A DNA stretch of 23,796 bases, taken from the NCBI GenBank assembly GCA_937916395.1, contig CALFTN010000043.1, forward strand, positions 1 to 23,796. The letters are read 5' to 3'. The notes under the pieces were generated by a model. The model searched no databases, was not told the origin of the DNA, and worked only from the letters and a program-made list of their open reading frames with translations. Shown in pieces: positions 1-7,927 of this stretch. Origin of the DNA: an uncultured Clostridia bacterium (GTDB taxonomy: Bacteria > Bacillota > Clostridia > Oscillospirales > Acutalibacteraceae). Each line of letters opens with the position of its first letter. Position 1 is the first letter of the stretch. Position numbers and translations under genes: made by a program.

Positions 1-29
1 CAAAGGCGATTTAAAATGGATTTTGCATC

Positions 30-56
30 GTAACTATGAAGGTACTGAATAGTTAC
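30..56. repeat. 8-bp palindrome with 11-nt loop
   Basis: GTAACTAT at 30-37 is the exact reverse complement of ATAGTTAC at 49-56. It lies just downstream of the minus-strand ORF ending at 79. No T-run follows on either strand, so it is not a convincing terminator. It belongs to the same left-edge segment whose composition differs from the rest of the window and may be a dispersed palindrome of the donor genome. The 78 bases left of the ORF hold no other recognisable feature. Confidence 0.5.
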
Positions 57-78
57 CCTTATTTTATTAATTTCCCAA

Positions 79-2985
79 TTACGTATTCAGTTCTAATACA
101 ATATCCCCCGGATACAGAAGACAGTTAGAATCTGGCTGGATATCCAGTCCTTTCTGTACGGCATGTGCCTGACCTGACAATGTCACTGACAAATCGTACA
201 CATATTTTACACATTCCAGACTCTCAATCCTCTGAAACAGCGTGTCAAAATGGAAACGTTCTCCAAACTCTCGTTCTGTCGTGATATAATCCAGCTGTTC
301 CCTGATTACTTCTTCTATCTGTTGCCTGCATCCCTCATAATGCGGCTTTATATATATGGTTCCCCGGACATGAACCGGCACATATACTGGCTGCTGGATA
401 TTGATATTCACGGTTAATAATCTTGCCTTTTCCAATTGTTCTGCAATCGCTTTCCGATAGATTTCGCTTAATTTTGGAAATGGGGTATTGCTGACCGGTT
501 TTACGGCAATCTGAATCTGATTACGGTTCTCATCCCATACCGCTTTTACCTTATGTATACAAAGCTCTGGTGTCTTTTTCACCAGATTTTCATAATCCGA
601 AGCTTTCACTGCCGTATAATGTTTTCTTAAATCAGCAATTAAAAGCTCAGTTATACCTAAAATATTTTCTTTTGAAAGTGGCTTATAAAGCACAATCTCA
701 TCAAGTCTATTCAAAAATTCTGGTCGGAATGAGCGTTTTAAAAGCGTCATTACATTTTCTCTGGCTTCGTCTTTAATATCACCATTGTCGCTAATTCCTG
801 AAAGTAAAAATTCAGAACCTAAATTTGACGTGAGAATTATAATTGTATTTTTAAAGTCCACTGTTCTGCCCTGACTATCTGTAATTCTACCATCATCAAG
901 CACTTGTAAAAGAATGTTGAATACATCTGTGTGTGCCTTTTCAACCTCATCAAAAAGAAGAACTGCATAAGGCTTTCTTCTTACTGCCTCAGTTAACTGA
1001 CCACCTTCATCAAAGCCGACATATCCAGGAGGTGCACCAATAAGACGAGAAACTGAGTGTTTTTCCATATATTCACTCATATCAATTCTTATCATAGCGT
1101 GTTCATCATCAAATAAAGCTTCTGCCAGAGCCTTTGCAAGTTCTGTTTTACCAACACCTGTAGGACCTAAGAATAAGAACGAGCCTATTGGTCTTCTCGG
1201 GTCTTTGATGCCTGCTCTCGAACGAAGAATTGCATCACTGATTTTTGTAACTGCTTCATCCTGACCTACTACCCTTTTATGAAGAATACCACTTAAATTA
1301 AGAACCTTATCGCGTTCACTTAAAGCTAATTTTGAAACAGGGATACCAGTCCAGCGCGCTACAATTCTCGCAATTTCGTCGTCTGTTACCTTATCTCTTA
1401 AAAGAGTGTTTTTGTTTCCATTGTCAACAAAATTTTCACACTCTTCCAATTCCTTCTGAAGAGCAGGAAGCTTTCCATATTTAAGCTCTGCCGCTTTTGT
1501 TAAGTCATAATTACTCTGTGCTTTTTCAATTTCTGCATTTACTGCTTCAATCTCTTCACGGATTTTCTGAACTTTATTTATTGAGTCTTTTTCATTTTCC
1601 CATTTAAGCTTCATCTCATTAAAAATATCTCTTAAATCAGAAAGTTCTTTTCTTATATCACTAAGATGATCCTGTGACAATTTATCTGTTTCTTTTTTAA
1701 GTGCCGCTTCTTCAATTTCAAGCTGCATTATTTTATGAGATATTTCATCAAGCTCAGTTGGCATAGAGTTCATTTCGGTTTTTATTAAAGCACACGCTTC
1801 ATCAACTAAATCTATTGCCTTATCAGGTAAAAATCTGTCACTTATATATCTGTTAGAAAGTGTCGCTGCAGAAATTAAAGCACCATCCTGAATTTTTACA
1901 CCGTGGTAAACCTCATAACGCTCTTTTAAACCGCGAAGAATTGAAATGGTATCTTCTACAGTTGGCTCTGCTACCAAAACAGGTTGAAAGCGTCTTTCTA
2001 AAGCAGCGTCTTTTTCTATATACATTCGGTATTCATTAAGCGTTGTAGCACCTATACAATGCAATTCTCCACGTGCTAAAAGTGGTTTTAAAAGATTACC
2101 TGCATCCATAGCACCATCTGTTTTGCCTGCACCAACTATTAAATGCAATTCATCAATAAAAAGAATAATCTGTCCTTCACTTTTCTGTACCTCATTTAAA
2201 ACTGCTTTTAAGCGTTCTTCAAACTCGCCACGATATTTTGCACCGGCAATTAAAGCACCCATATCAAGTGAGAAAATGGATTTATTCTTCAAATTATCAG
2301 GCACATCTTCTTTTACAATTCTTAAAGCAAGTCCTTCTGCAATAGCAGTTTTACCAACACCTGGCTCACCAATAAGACACGGATTATTTTTAGTTTTTCT
2401 CGAGAGAATTCTTATTACATTACGAATTTCTTCGTCACGACCAATAACAGGGTCTAATTTTCTTTCTCTCGCAAGTTCAACTAAATCTCTACCATATTTT
2501 TTAAGAACATCATAAGTTTCTTCAGGATTTTCGCTTGTAACATTACTGTTACCCCTTACATCCTTTAAAACTTTAAGAAAATCGTTTTTAGTTATATTGT
2601 ATTTCTTGAAAAGTTCTTTAATTTTTGCTTCCTGGTACTCAAAAATACCGAGCATAATATGTTCAACAGAAACAAAACTATCTTTCATATAATTTGCTTG
2701 CTTTTCTGCTTCTTCTAACGCTAAATTCAAATCATTAGAAATGTATTTCTGACTTGTTCCGCTTACTTTAGGTAAAGTATTGATAGCGTTTTCTATTTCT
2801 GCTAAAAGCGAATTAAACTGAGGCGTAATCTTTTGAATAAGACCGCCTATTAAACCATTTTCTTGCTTAAGCAAAGCACAAAACAAATGAAGCTCAGTTA
2901 TTTCCTGATTGCCATGCTCTGTTGCAATACTTTGTGCAGAATTTATTGCTTCAATACTTTTTTGTGTAAATTTTTGAAAATTCAT
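79..2985 (-). CDS. clpB: ClpB disaggregase fused in frame to a baseplate J-like C-terminus (chimeric)
   Basis: ClpB is a cytoplasmic AAA+ hexamer that threads aggregated proteins with DnaK. Visible here are the Clp N-domain (about 1-145), D1 with Walker A GEPGVGKT (near 206), a Glu/Lys-rich coiled-coil middle domain (about 400-520), and D2 with Walker A GPTGVGKT (near 607) and the NRLDEI segment. ClpB homology stops near residue 788. The D2 small subdomain with the sensor-2 GAR motif (about 75 residues) is missing. Residues about 790-968 instead resemble the C-terminal part of putative baseplate assembly (gpJ-like) proteins: a TAVKASDYE start, an LLTVNINIQQPVYVPV segment, FGERFHFD, and a final YPGDIVLEL. 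In this tail Leu CTG, Arg AGG/CGG, Pro CCG and Glu GAG become common, whereas the ClpB part uses CTT/TTA, CCA and GAA; hand-counted GC rises from about 36% to about 42%. The start ATG at 2985 follows AAGGAGTGATC. D2 is probably non-functional if the join is real; an assembly chimera is equally plausible. Confidence 0.85.
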   Translation of the reverse strand: MNFQKFTQKSIEAINSAQSIATEHGNQEITELHLFCALLKQENGLIGGLIQKITPQFNSLLAEIENAINTLPKVSGTSQKYISNDLNLALEEAEKQANYMKDSFVSVEHIMLGIFEYQEAKIKELFKKYNITKNDFLKVLKDVRGNSNVTSENPEETYDVLKKYGRDLVELARERKLDPVIGRDEEIRNVIRILSRKTKNNPCLIGEPGVGKTAIAEGLALRIVKEDVPDNLKNKSIFSLDMGALIAGAKYRGEFEERLKAVLNEVQKSEGQIILFIDELHLIVGAGKTDGAMDAGNLLKPLLARGELHCIGATTLNEYRMYIEKDAALERRFQPVLVAEPTVEDTISILRGLKERYEVYHGVKIQDGALISAATLSNRYISDRFLPDKAIDLVDEACALIKTEMNSMPTELDEISHKIMQLEIEEAALKKETDKLSQDHLSDIRKELSDLRDIFNEMKLKWENEKDSINKVQKIREEIEAVNAEIEKAQSNYDLTKAAELKYGKLPALQKELEECENFVDNGNKNTLLRDKVTDDEIARIVARWTGIPVSKLALSERDKVLNLSGILHKRVVGQDEAVTKISDAILRSRAGIKDPRRPIGSFLFLGPTGVGKTELAKALAEALFDDEHAMIRIDMSEYMEKHSVSRLIGAPPGYVGFDEGGQLTEAVRRKPYAVLLFDEVEKAHTDVFNILLQVLDDGRITDSQGRTVDFKNTIIILTSNLGSEFLLSGISDNGDIKDEARENVMTLLKRSFRPEFLNRLDEIVLYKPLSKENILGITELLIADLRKHYTAVKASDYENLVKKTPELCIHKVKAVWDENRNQIQIAVKPVSNTPFPKLSEIYRKAIAEQLEKARLLTVNINIQQPVYVPVHVRGTIYIKPHYEGCRQQIEEVIREQLDYITTEREFGERFHFDTLFQRIESLECVKYVYDLSVTLSGQAHAVQKGLDIQPDSNCLLYPGDIVLELNT

Positions 2986-3114
2986 AAGATCACTCCTTCC
3001 AATATTTTACCAAATAATTTATGTTATATAACTCCTGTAAAATTTCTTTACAAATACGAGTATATACCCTCTTATCCTCTTTTTTGTTAACAAAGTATGA
3101 ACAAACTGTTAAAA

Positions 3115-3141
3115 TTAGCACTCGCAAAACAAGAGTGCTAA
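3115..3141. promoter_or_regulatory. CIRCE operator (HrcA binding site)
   Basis: TTAGCACTC (3115-3123), a 9-nt spacer, then GAGTGCTAA (3133-3141) is an exact match to the CIRCE consensus bound by the heat-shock repressor HrcA. It lies between divergent clpB (start 2985) and tex (start 3223). Control of clpB is the expected role. I see only a weak candidate clpB promoter downstream of it on the minus strand (TTAACA at 3090-3085, 18-nt spacer, TATATA at 3066-3061), so the exact repression geometry is unclear. Confidence 0.95.
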
Positions 3142-3175
3142 TCAAAAGATTTTGCTTTATTTTTCCTTGCATTTA

Positions 3176-3184
3176 TGATATAAT
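3176..3184 (+). promoter_or_regulatory. Extended -10 promoter of tex
   Basis: TGATATAAT is a consensus extended -10 (TGN plus TATAAT at 3179-3184). No good -35 sits 17 bp upstream, which is usual for extended -10 promoters. It lies 39 bases before the TTG start of tex and 35 bases right of CIRCE. Confidence 0.55.
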
Positions 3185-3222
3185 GTTAAGGTATATTATT
3201 TGTTAGAAAAGGATGTATTATT

Positions 3223-5376
3223 TTGGATATTGCAAAACAACTCTCTCTTGAATTTTCAATGAGCGAAATGCACATTACTAATGTAATAAATTTAATTGAT
3301 GACGGTAACACAATTCCATTTATTGCCCGTTACAGAAAAGAAATGCACGGCTCTTGTGATGACCAGAAATTGAGAGACATTTTTGACAGGCTCACATATA
3401 TAAGAAACCTTGAAAAACGAAAAGAAGAAGTTACTAATTCTATTGAAGAACAAGGTAAAATGACCGAAGAATTAGCCCAGGCTATTTCTAAAGCAATCAC
3501 TTTGGCTGAGGTTGAAGATATTTATAGACCTTATAAGCAAAAGCGTAAAACAAGGGCTTCTGTTGCTAAAGAAAAGGGCTTGGAGCCACTTGCAGAGTTG
3601 CTCTTTGGCTTCACCTTGAAAGGTGTAGATTTAAACGAAATTGCAAAAGAATATATAGATGAAGAAAAAGGCGTAGAAACAGTAGAAGACGCTTTACAAG
3701 GTGCATCAGATATTATTGCTGAGATTATTTCTGACTCTGCAGAAGCAAGAAAGCTTTTAAAAGAGCTTATTGATAAAACCGGTATCATCCGTTCAGTCGC
3801 AAAGAAAGAAGAAGACAGTGTTTACTCAATGTATTACGACTATTCTGAAGCTGTAAAGAAAATCCCAAGCCATAGAATTCTCGCAATCAACCGTGGTGAA
3901 AACGAAGAATTTTTAAAGGTTACTGTCGAAGTTAATGAAGATGAAGCAATTAAAATATTAAACAACCTCTTTATTACAGAAGGCAGTTCTTCTACTGATT
4001 TTTGTAAAGAAAGTGTAAAAGACAGTTACTCACGTCTTATATTCCCTTCTCTTGAAAGAGAAACAAGAAGCAATTTAACAGAAAAGGCTGACGAACAAGC
4101 TATTAAGATGTTCGGTAGCAACTTAAAGCCTTTACTTATGCAACCACCAATTAAGAATAAAACTGTTTTAGCAGTTGACCCTGCTTACAGAACTGGTTGC
4201 AAATTAGCTATTGTTGATGGTAACAGCAAGGTTCTCTTTACAGGTGTTATTTACCCAACACCACCACAATCCAAAATAGCAGAATCTGAAAAAACCGTTT
4301 TAGGTCTTATAGATAAATATCAGATTGACTGCATATCAGTTGGTAATGGCACTGCAAGTAAAGAAGCTGAAATTTTTGTTGCCGATACTATAAAAAAAGC
4401 TTCTCGTCCAGTTACCTATATGGTAGTTAATGAAGCTGGTGCTTCCGTTTATTCTGCTTCAAAACTCGGTGCAGAAGAATTTCCTGATTTCGACGTTTCT
4501 GTTCGTTCTGCAGTTTCTATTGCACGAAGACTTCAGGACCCACTCTCTGAGCTTGTAAAAATTGAGCCAAAGAGCATTGGTGTCGGTCAATACCAACACG
4601 ATGTTCCACCTGCAAGACTTAACGAATCACTCACAGGTGTTGTTGAAGATTGTGTTAACTCAGTTGGTGTTGATTTAAATACTGCATCTGTTTCTCTTTT
4701 AAAATATATTGCTGGTGTTTCTTCTGCAACAGCTAAAAACATTGTTGCGTTCCGTGAAGAAAACAGTGGATTTAAAAGCAGGAGTGATTTAAAGAAGGTC
4801 AAAGGCTTAGGTCCTAAGGCATTTTTACAATGCGCTGGTTTCTTAAGAATTCCAAATGGTAAAACTCCACTTGACAACACTGGTGTTCACCCTGAATCTT
4901 ATGATGTTGCTAAAAAACTTCTTTCTCTTTTTGAATACTCTGAGAAAGAAGCAACAAAAACTGGTGCCGATGGCTTAAAAGCAAAAGCAGAAGCTTACGG
5001 AATTGAAAAAGTTGCTAATGAATGTGGCACAGGTGTTCCTACACTCATTGACATTATCGGTGAACTTGAAAAACCTGGCAGAGACATTCGTGACGAGTTA
5101 CCAAAGCCAATGTTAAGAACCGATGTTATGGATATGAATGACCTTAAAGAAGGTATGATTTTAACTGGTACTGTACGTAATGTTATCGACTTCGGTGTAT
5201 TCGTTGATATTGCTGTGCACCAGGATGGACTTGTTCATATTTCTCAGATTTGCGACCGTTACATCAAGCATCCATCTGAAGTATTAAAGGTAGGCGACAT
5301 CGTCAAAGTTAAGGTTATGTCTGTTGATGTAGCTAAAAAGAGAATTTCTCTCACAATGAAAGAAGTTGAGCAATAA
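3223..5376 (+). CDS. tex: Tex-family RNA-binding transcription accessory protein
   Basis: Tex is a conserved cytoplasmic nucleic-acid-binding protein linked to transcription and RNA metabolism. The 717-residue length is typical. An N-terminal helical Tex domain (SLEFSM..., RYRKEMHG) leads to a YqgF/RNase H-like domain starting near 312 with the VDPAYRTGCK motif (D319), then a helix-hairpin-helix region (about 490-570; KVKGLGPKAFLQCAGFLRI) and a C-terminal S1 RNA-binding domain (about 645-715; GTVRNVIDFGVFVDI). The start is TTG at 3223, preceded by AAAAGGA with about 9 nt spacing; the ATG at 3213 is out of frame. It is divergent from clpB with CIRCE between them. Identification is firm; a regulatory effect of CIRCE on tex is only possible. 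Confidence 0.95.
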   Translation: MDIAKQLSLEFSMSEMHITNVINLIDDGNTIPFIARYRKEMHGSCDDQKLRDIFDRLTYIRNLEKRKEEVTNSIEEQGKMTEELAQAISKAITLAEVEDIYRPYKQKRKTRASVAKEKGLEPLAELLFGFTLKGVDLNEIAKEYIDEEKGVETVEDALQGASDIIAEIISDSAEARKLLKELIDKTGIIRSVAKKEEDSVYSMYYDYSEAVKKIPSHRILAINRGENEEFLKVTVEVNEDEAIKILNNLFITEGSSSTDFCKESVKDSYSRLIFPSLERETRSNLTEKADEQAIKMFGSNLKPLLMQPPIKNKTVLAVDPAYRTGCKLAIVDGNSKVLFTGVIYPTPPQSKIAESEKTVLGLIDKYQIDCISVGNGTASKEAEIFVADTIKKASRPVTYMVVNEAGASVYSASKLGAEEFPDFDVSVRSAVSIARRLQDPLSELVKIEPKSIGVGQYQHDVPPARLNESLTGVVEDCVNSVGVDLNTASVSLLKYIAGVSSATAKNIVAFREENSGFKSRSDLKKVKGLGPKAFLQCAGFLRIPNGKTPLDNTGVHPESYDVAKKLLSLFEYSEKEATKTGADGLKAKAEAYGIEKVANECGTGVPTLIDIIGELEKPGRDIRDELPKPMLRTDVMDMNDLKEGMILTGTVRNVIDFGVFVDIAVHQDGLVHISQICDRYIKHPSEVLKVGDIVKVKVMSVDVAKKRISLTMKEVEQ

Positions 5377-5379
5377 GTA

Positions 5380-5408
5380 GTGACAAATACTTAATTGTGT
5401 GATATACT
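5380..5408 (+). promoter_or_regulatory. Sigma-A-type promoter for the 5446 gene
   Basis: GTGACA (5380-5385), 17-nt spacer, TATACT (5403-5408); five of six matches in each box. It begins four bases after the tex stop codon. Expected transcription start is near 5415, which rules out the TTG at 5395 as start of the next gene and supports the ATG at 5446. Confidence 0.7.
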
Positions 5409-5445
5409 CAATCTCAGTTATTTAAAAAATTTGCGAGGTATAAAA

Positions 5446-6333
5446 ATGCTTGAACTTGATAACGCTTTAAGCCTTGTTGTTAAAGGTTTAGAAAACACAA
5501 CTAAAGAATTTGGTTTTAAAGTTATTTATCCTGATGGTGTAAGAGCTCCTGAAGCTCCGATTTTCAAAGAAAACAATACTGCTTATATCGCTTATGAAGG
5601 CGAAAAAGGCAGAATGAGAATTGTTTTTAAGAAAAATCAACTTGCTTTACATTGCGCTACTGCCGATGAAGATGATACACCAGACGACGATATGAAACGT
5701 ATTTCTCTTTCTCTTTTAGAATTAGAGGAATATGACGAAAAAGACCTTTCATATATATTGGATGAATTTTCAGATTCAATTACAAAAACATATTCAACAA
5801 AACGTGAATTGCGTGGCGATGTAAAAATGCCAACACCTGTTTCAAGGTCAAAAGCAAAGAACGGCACACAGTATTACGATGCTGTTACATTGGGCAGTAA
5901 AATTGGTGGCATTTATCCAGAATTAAAAGAAGAATATAAAGCTAATGTTTCTGAATATGGCGAATTTTTACCAGAAGAATTTTTTGTAACTCATGGTAAT
6001 AAGTTTATTGAAAATACAATCCGCGAAAATGATAAGCAAAAAATGCGTAAGCTTTTCAATCTTCTCAACGAGATTTATGATGATGGCTCAAACGACACTC
6101 AAAGTCTTATTGGTGTTACCATTTTAGGTTCTATTTTAAGCGAAAATCCTGAGCTTTTACCTAACGCAGAAAGCTATTTCGGCGACGTTATGAAAGAACC
6201 TGTTACCGAAATTATAAAGTATCTTTCATCTCCTAGAAGCAAGGGTGCAAAAATGAGACTTAAAAACCCACCAATTTATAAACCAAAAGCTAAAAAGAAA
6301 AAAGGCTTTATGCAAGAAATGTTGGGAATGTAA
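5446..6333 (+). CDS. Conserved hypothetical protein, soluble, 295 residues
   Basis: I do not recognise a family. The protein is hydrophilic with no signal peptide or membrane segment. It has an acidic stretch (ADEDDTPDDD) about residue 75, an N-terminal alpha/beta-looking region, a middle part rich in Glu/Lys, and a very basic C-terminus (PKAKKKKGFMQEMLGM). The start at ATG 5446 is chosen because GAGGT lies 8-9 bases upstream and a good promoter sits at 5380-5408; the frame stays open back to a TTG at 5395 but that is upstream of the predicted transcript. It follows tex on the same strand and ends at a strong terminator, so it forms its own unit, possibly with read-through from tex. The coding sequence matches the AT-rich host style. 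Confidence 0.8.
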   Translation: MLELDNALSLVVKGLENTTKEFGFKVIYPDGVRAPEAPIFKENNTAYIAYEGEKGRMRIVFKKNQLALHCATADEDDTPDDDMKRISLSLLELEEYDEKDLSYILDEFSDSITKTYSTKRELRGDVKMPTPVSRSKAKNGTQYYDAVTLGSKIGGIYPELKEEYKANVSEYGEFLPEEFFVTHGNKFIENTIRENDKQKMRKLFNLLNEIYDDGSNDTQSLIGVTILGSILSENPELLPNAESYFGDVMKEPVTEIIKYLSSPRSKGAKMRLKNPPIYKPKAKKKKGFMQEMLGM

Positions 6334-6339
6334 AATTAT

Positions 6340-6364
6340 TGGCGTTGTGTAAACCACAACGCCA
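6340..6364 (+). terminator. Intrinsic terminator after the 5446 gene
   Basis: A perfect 10-bp stem TGGCGTTGTG/CACAACGCCA with a 5-nt loop (TAAAC), followed by TTCTTATTTT. It lies seven bases after the stop codon at 6333. Confidence 0.85.
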
Positions 6365-6424
6365 TTCTTATTTTAGCTTCACAAATTTAAACAGAATGAA
6401 TTTTTTTGTCGAATTAATTTAAAC

Positions 6425-6487
6425 GCAGAAGGCTTTTTTCTTCACCCCGACTGCGTACAAAGGTACGCCAAGCGTATGAAAAACAAC
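6425..6487. repeat. Hairpin-containing direct repeat, copy 1
   Basis: About 63 bases, near-identical to the copy at 6525-6587. A 34-nt core (6436-6469) is identical in both and holds the mini-hairpin GCGTAC-AAAG-GTACGC. The right flank differs by three substitutions (AAGCGTATGAA against GAGTGTGTGAA). It is non-coding and sits between two terminators. No family recognised. Confidence 0.75.
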
Positions 6488-6524
6488 CCTTTTAACCACC
6501 ATATTTGAACAGTTAGATTTAGAT

Positions 6525-6587
6525 GTAGAAGGTGTTTTCTTCACCCCGACTGCGTACAAAGGTACGCCGAGTGTGTGAAAAAACAAC
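6525..6587. repeat. Hairpin-containing direct repeat, copy 2
   Basis: Second copy, offset by about 99 bases from the first. In this copy the outer TTCAC and GTGAA can also pair around the GCGTAC-AAAG-GTACGC hairpin, with ACT/AGT pairing between them. It abuts the terminator at 6591-6619. Confidence 0.75.
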
Positions 6588-6590
6588 TAA

Positions 6591-6619
6591 AAAACCACTA
6601 CCATATTGGTAGTGGTTTT
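6591..6619 (-). terminator. Bidirectional terminator, 3' of the cohesin gene
   Basis: A perfect 13-bp inverted repeat AAAACCACTACCA/TGGTAGTGGTTTT with a 3-nt loop. On the minus strand the stem is followed by TTTTTTAG-type sequence, placing it 30 bases after the stop codon of the gene at 6649. Plus-strand T-runs also make it usable in the other direction. Confidence 0.8.
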
Positions 6620-6648
6620 TGTTCTACGCTAAATACAACTTGTTCAAA

Positions 6649-7683
6649 TTATTCTTCTTTTTTCTTGCGGGTTAACACAAATGTCGCAGCCGCTGCTACG
6701 CAAACTGTTGTTGCAAGAGCAATACCTGCATCGCCTGTACCTTCTGAACCAGAAACCGAACCAGCAGAAGTTGTATTATTAGCAGCATTTGTTGTCTGCT
6801 CAGCCTGTGTTTCATCCGGACCAAATAAGCCCTCGAAGAAATCAATGATTGCGTTAAGTATATCTTCAAATGAATCGAAGTCAAGACCTAAGTCTTTAAG
6901 TATCTTAAGGAAAGCATCACCAATAGAGAACGCACCATCAACAAGCTGTTCAATCATATCAGTAATCTCTGCGTTACCAACAAGATTTAAAATTGCATCT
7001 GCATAATCTTCAAAAGTAACACCGTTACCTGCGAGTAAATCTCTGATAATCTGAACAAGTGCGTTTGTGCTTTCTGCATCTGCAGGCTTATCAGAAGTAT
7101 CCTCCCCATTTGGATTAGTTGTGATTTCTTCAGGAAGATTTAATGTAATAATCTGAGACTCAGCGAGAGTAGTTGTGATAATTTCATTTTCATCATCGCC
7201 GTCTTCAGTAAGGAACTCATTAATGTAAAGGTTGATTGTTGTAGTTGGTCTTGTAGAATCAATAATTCTGAATGTTACATAGATTAAATCTGAAGCACTC
7301 TTCTTAGTAACACCACTTGTTGAAATAAAACCAAATGAATATTGATATTTATTTGATTTAAGACCGTGAGCCCATTCACCACTGAAGTTTGGTGTAAAGT
7401 TACCATCTTCGTCAGTATTACCAACAGGACCAGCCTCAAGAACCTTAAGTTGTTCTGTGTCGAAATCTACAAACATATTAAGACCAACAAGCTTTTTAAC
7501 AGCAGGGCTCTTTATTACGATTGTAAATGTTTCACTCGTTACAGAAGTAACCCCCAAAGCTTCTTTATCATAAGAACCCTCGATAACTCTTGTAGCAAGA
7601 CCAGGGGTAGCCACTGCAAATGCTGTTGGCATAATACCAACTACGAGCATCATCGCAAGCATAACCGCGAGAAATTTCTTCAT
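6649..7683 (-). CDS. Secreted cohesin-domain protein with C-terminal membrane anchor
   Basis: The first 23 residues form a classic signal peptide (MKKFLAVMLAMMLVVGIMP, cleavage after AFA). Residues about 35-175 look like a cohesin-type beta-sandwich: alternating strands, FVDFDTEQLKVLEAG, a glycine/aromatic stretch, and LIYVTFRI. Cohesins bind dockerins in cellulosome-like assemblies; whether this one does is inference. Residues about 195-285 are acidic and helical (repeated D-F-x-D and ILNAIIDFFEGLF patterns), followed by a Thr/Ser/Asn/Gly linker. The end is SEGTGDAG, a hydrophobic segment (about 317-337) and RKKKEE, a cell-wall/membrane anchor architecture in which only the TG of a sortase motif is kept. 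The start ATG at 7683 has AAAGGAAGA upstream. It is monocistronic, with its own promoter (7773-7802) and terminator. Confidence 0.75.
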   Translation of the reverse strand: MKKFLAVMLAMMLVVGIMPTAFAVATPGLATRVIEGSYDKEALGVTSVTSETFTIVIKSPAVKKLVGLNMFVDFDTEQLKVLEAGPVGNTDEDGNFTPNFSGEWAHGLKSNKYQYSFGFISTSGVTKKSASDLIYVTFRIIDSTRPTTTINLYINEFLTEDGDDENEIITTTLAESQIITLNLPEEITTNPNGEDTSDKPADAESTNALVQIIRDLLAGNGVTFEDYADAILNLVGNAEITDMIEQLVDGAFSIGDAFLKILKDLGLDFDSFEDILNAIIDFFEGLFGPDETQAEQTTNAANNTTSAGSVSGSEGTGDAGIALATTVCVAAAATFVLTRKKKEE

Positions 7684-7772
7684 TCAAATCTTCCTTTACT
7701 AATTCTTTAAAAAACACGTAAAGTGCAACTATAATATAAAAAGGCATAGTTAGACACCTATAATTCTTAACC

Positions 7773-7802
7773 ATTATATTACATTTTGGTAGTGAATGTC
7801 AA
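7773..7802 (-). promoter_or_regulatory. Strong sigma-A promoter of the cohesin gene
   Basis: On the minus strand, TTGACA (7802-7797), 18-nt spacer, TATAAT (7778-7773): both boxes match consensus exactly. It predicts a 5' leader of about 80 nt before the ATG at 7683. Confidence 0.85.
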
Positions 7803-7927
7803 TAGAAAATTTAAGGAAAAAAAGATTATTTTCAATTTGTTTAAAAATTAATTTTCCTTAAAAATCGCACAAATTGTGGTTTTTTCGTATTTTTTCGATA
7901 TTCGCACAAAAGATTGTGTATTATTTT
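7803..7927. other. AT-rich spacer with short palindromes
   Basis: It lies between the 3' end of the 7928 gene and the cohesin promoter. Two GCACAA...TTGTG palindromes (near 7867 and 7905) and a TTAAGGAAAA/TTTTCCTTAA pair (10 bp, long loop) are present. One of them may end the operon at 7928-12461, but none has a textbook stem plus T-run. Confidence 0.35.

Noticed and set aside
79..2985. ClpV of a type VI or contractile injection system
   Set aside because: The N-domain and middle domain fit housekeeping ClpB, the CIRCE site supports this, and no other tail or sheath genes are present; only the C-terminal tail is baseplate-like.
7684..7766. Riboswitch in the leader of the cohesin gene
   Set aside because: The leader of about 80 nt is AT-rich with no conserved aptamer core or terminator/antiterminator pair that I can see.
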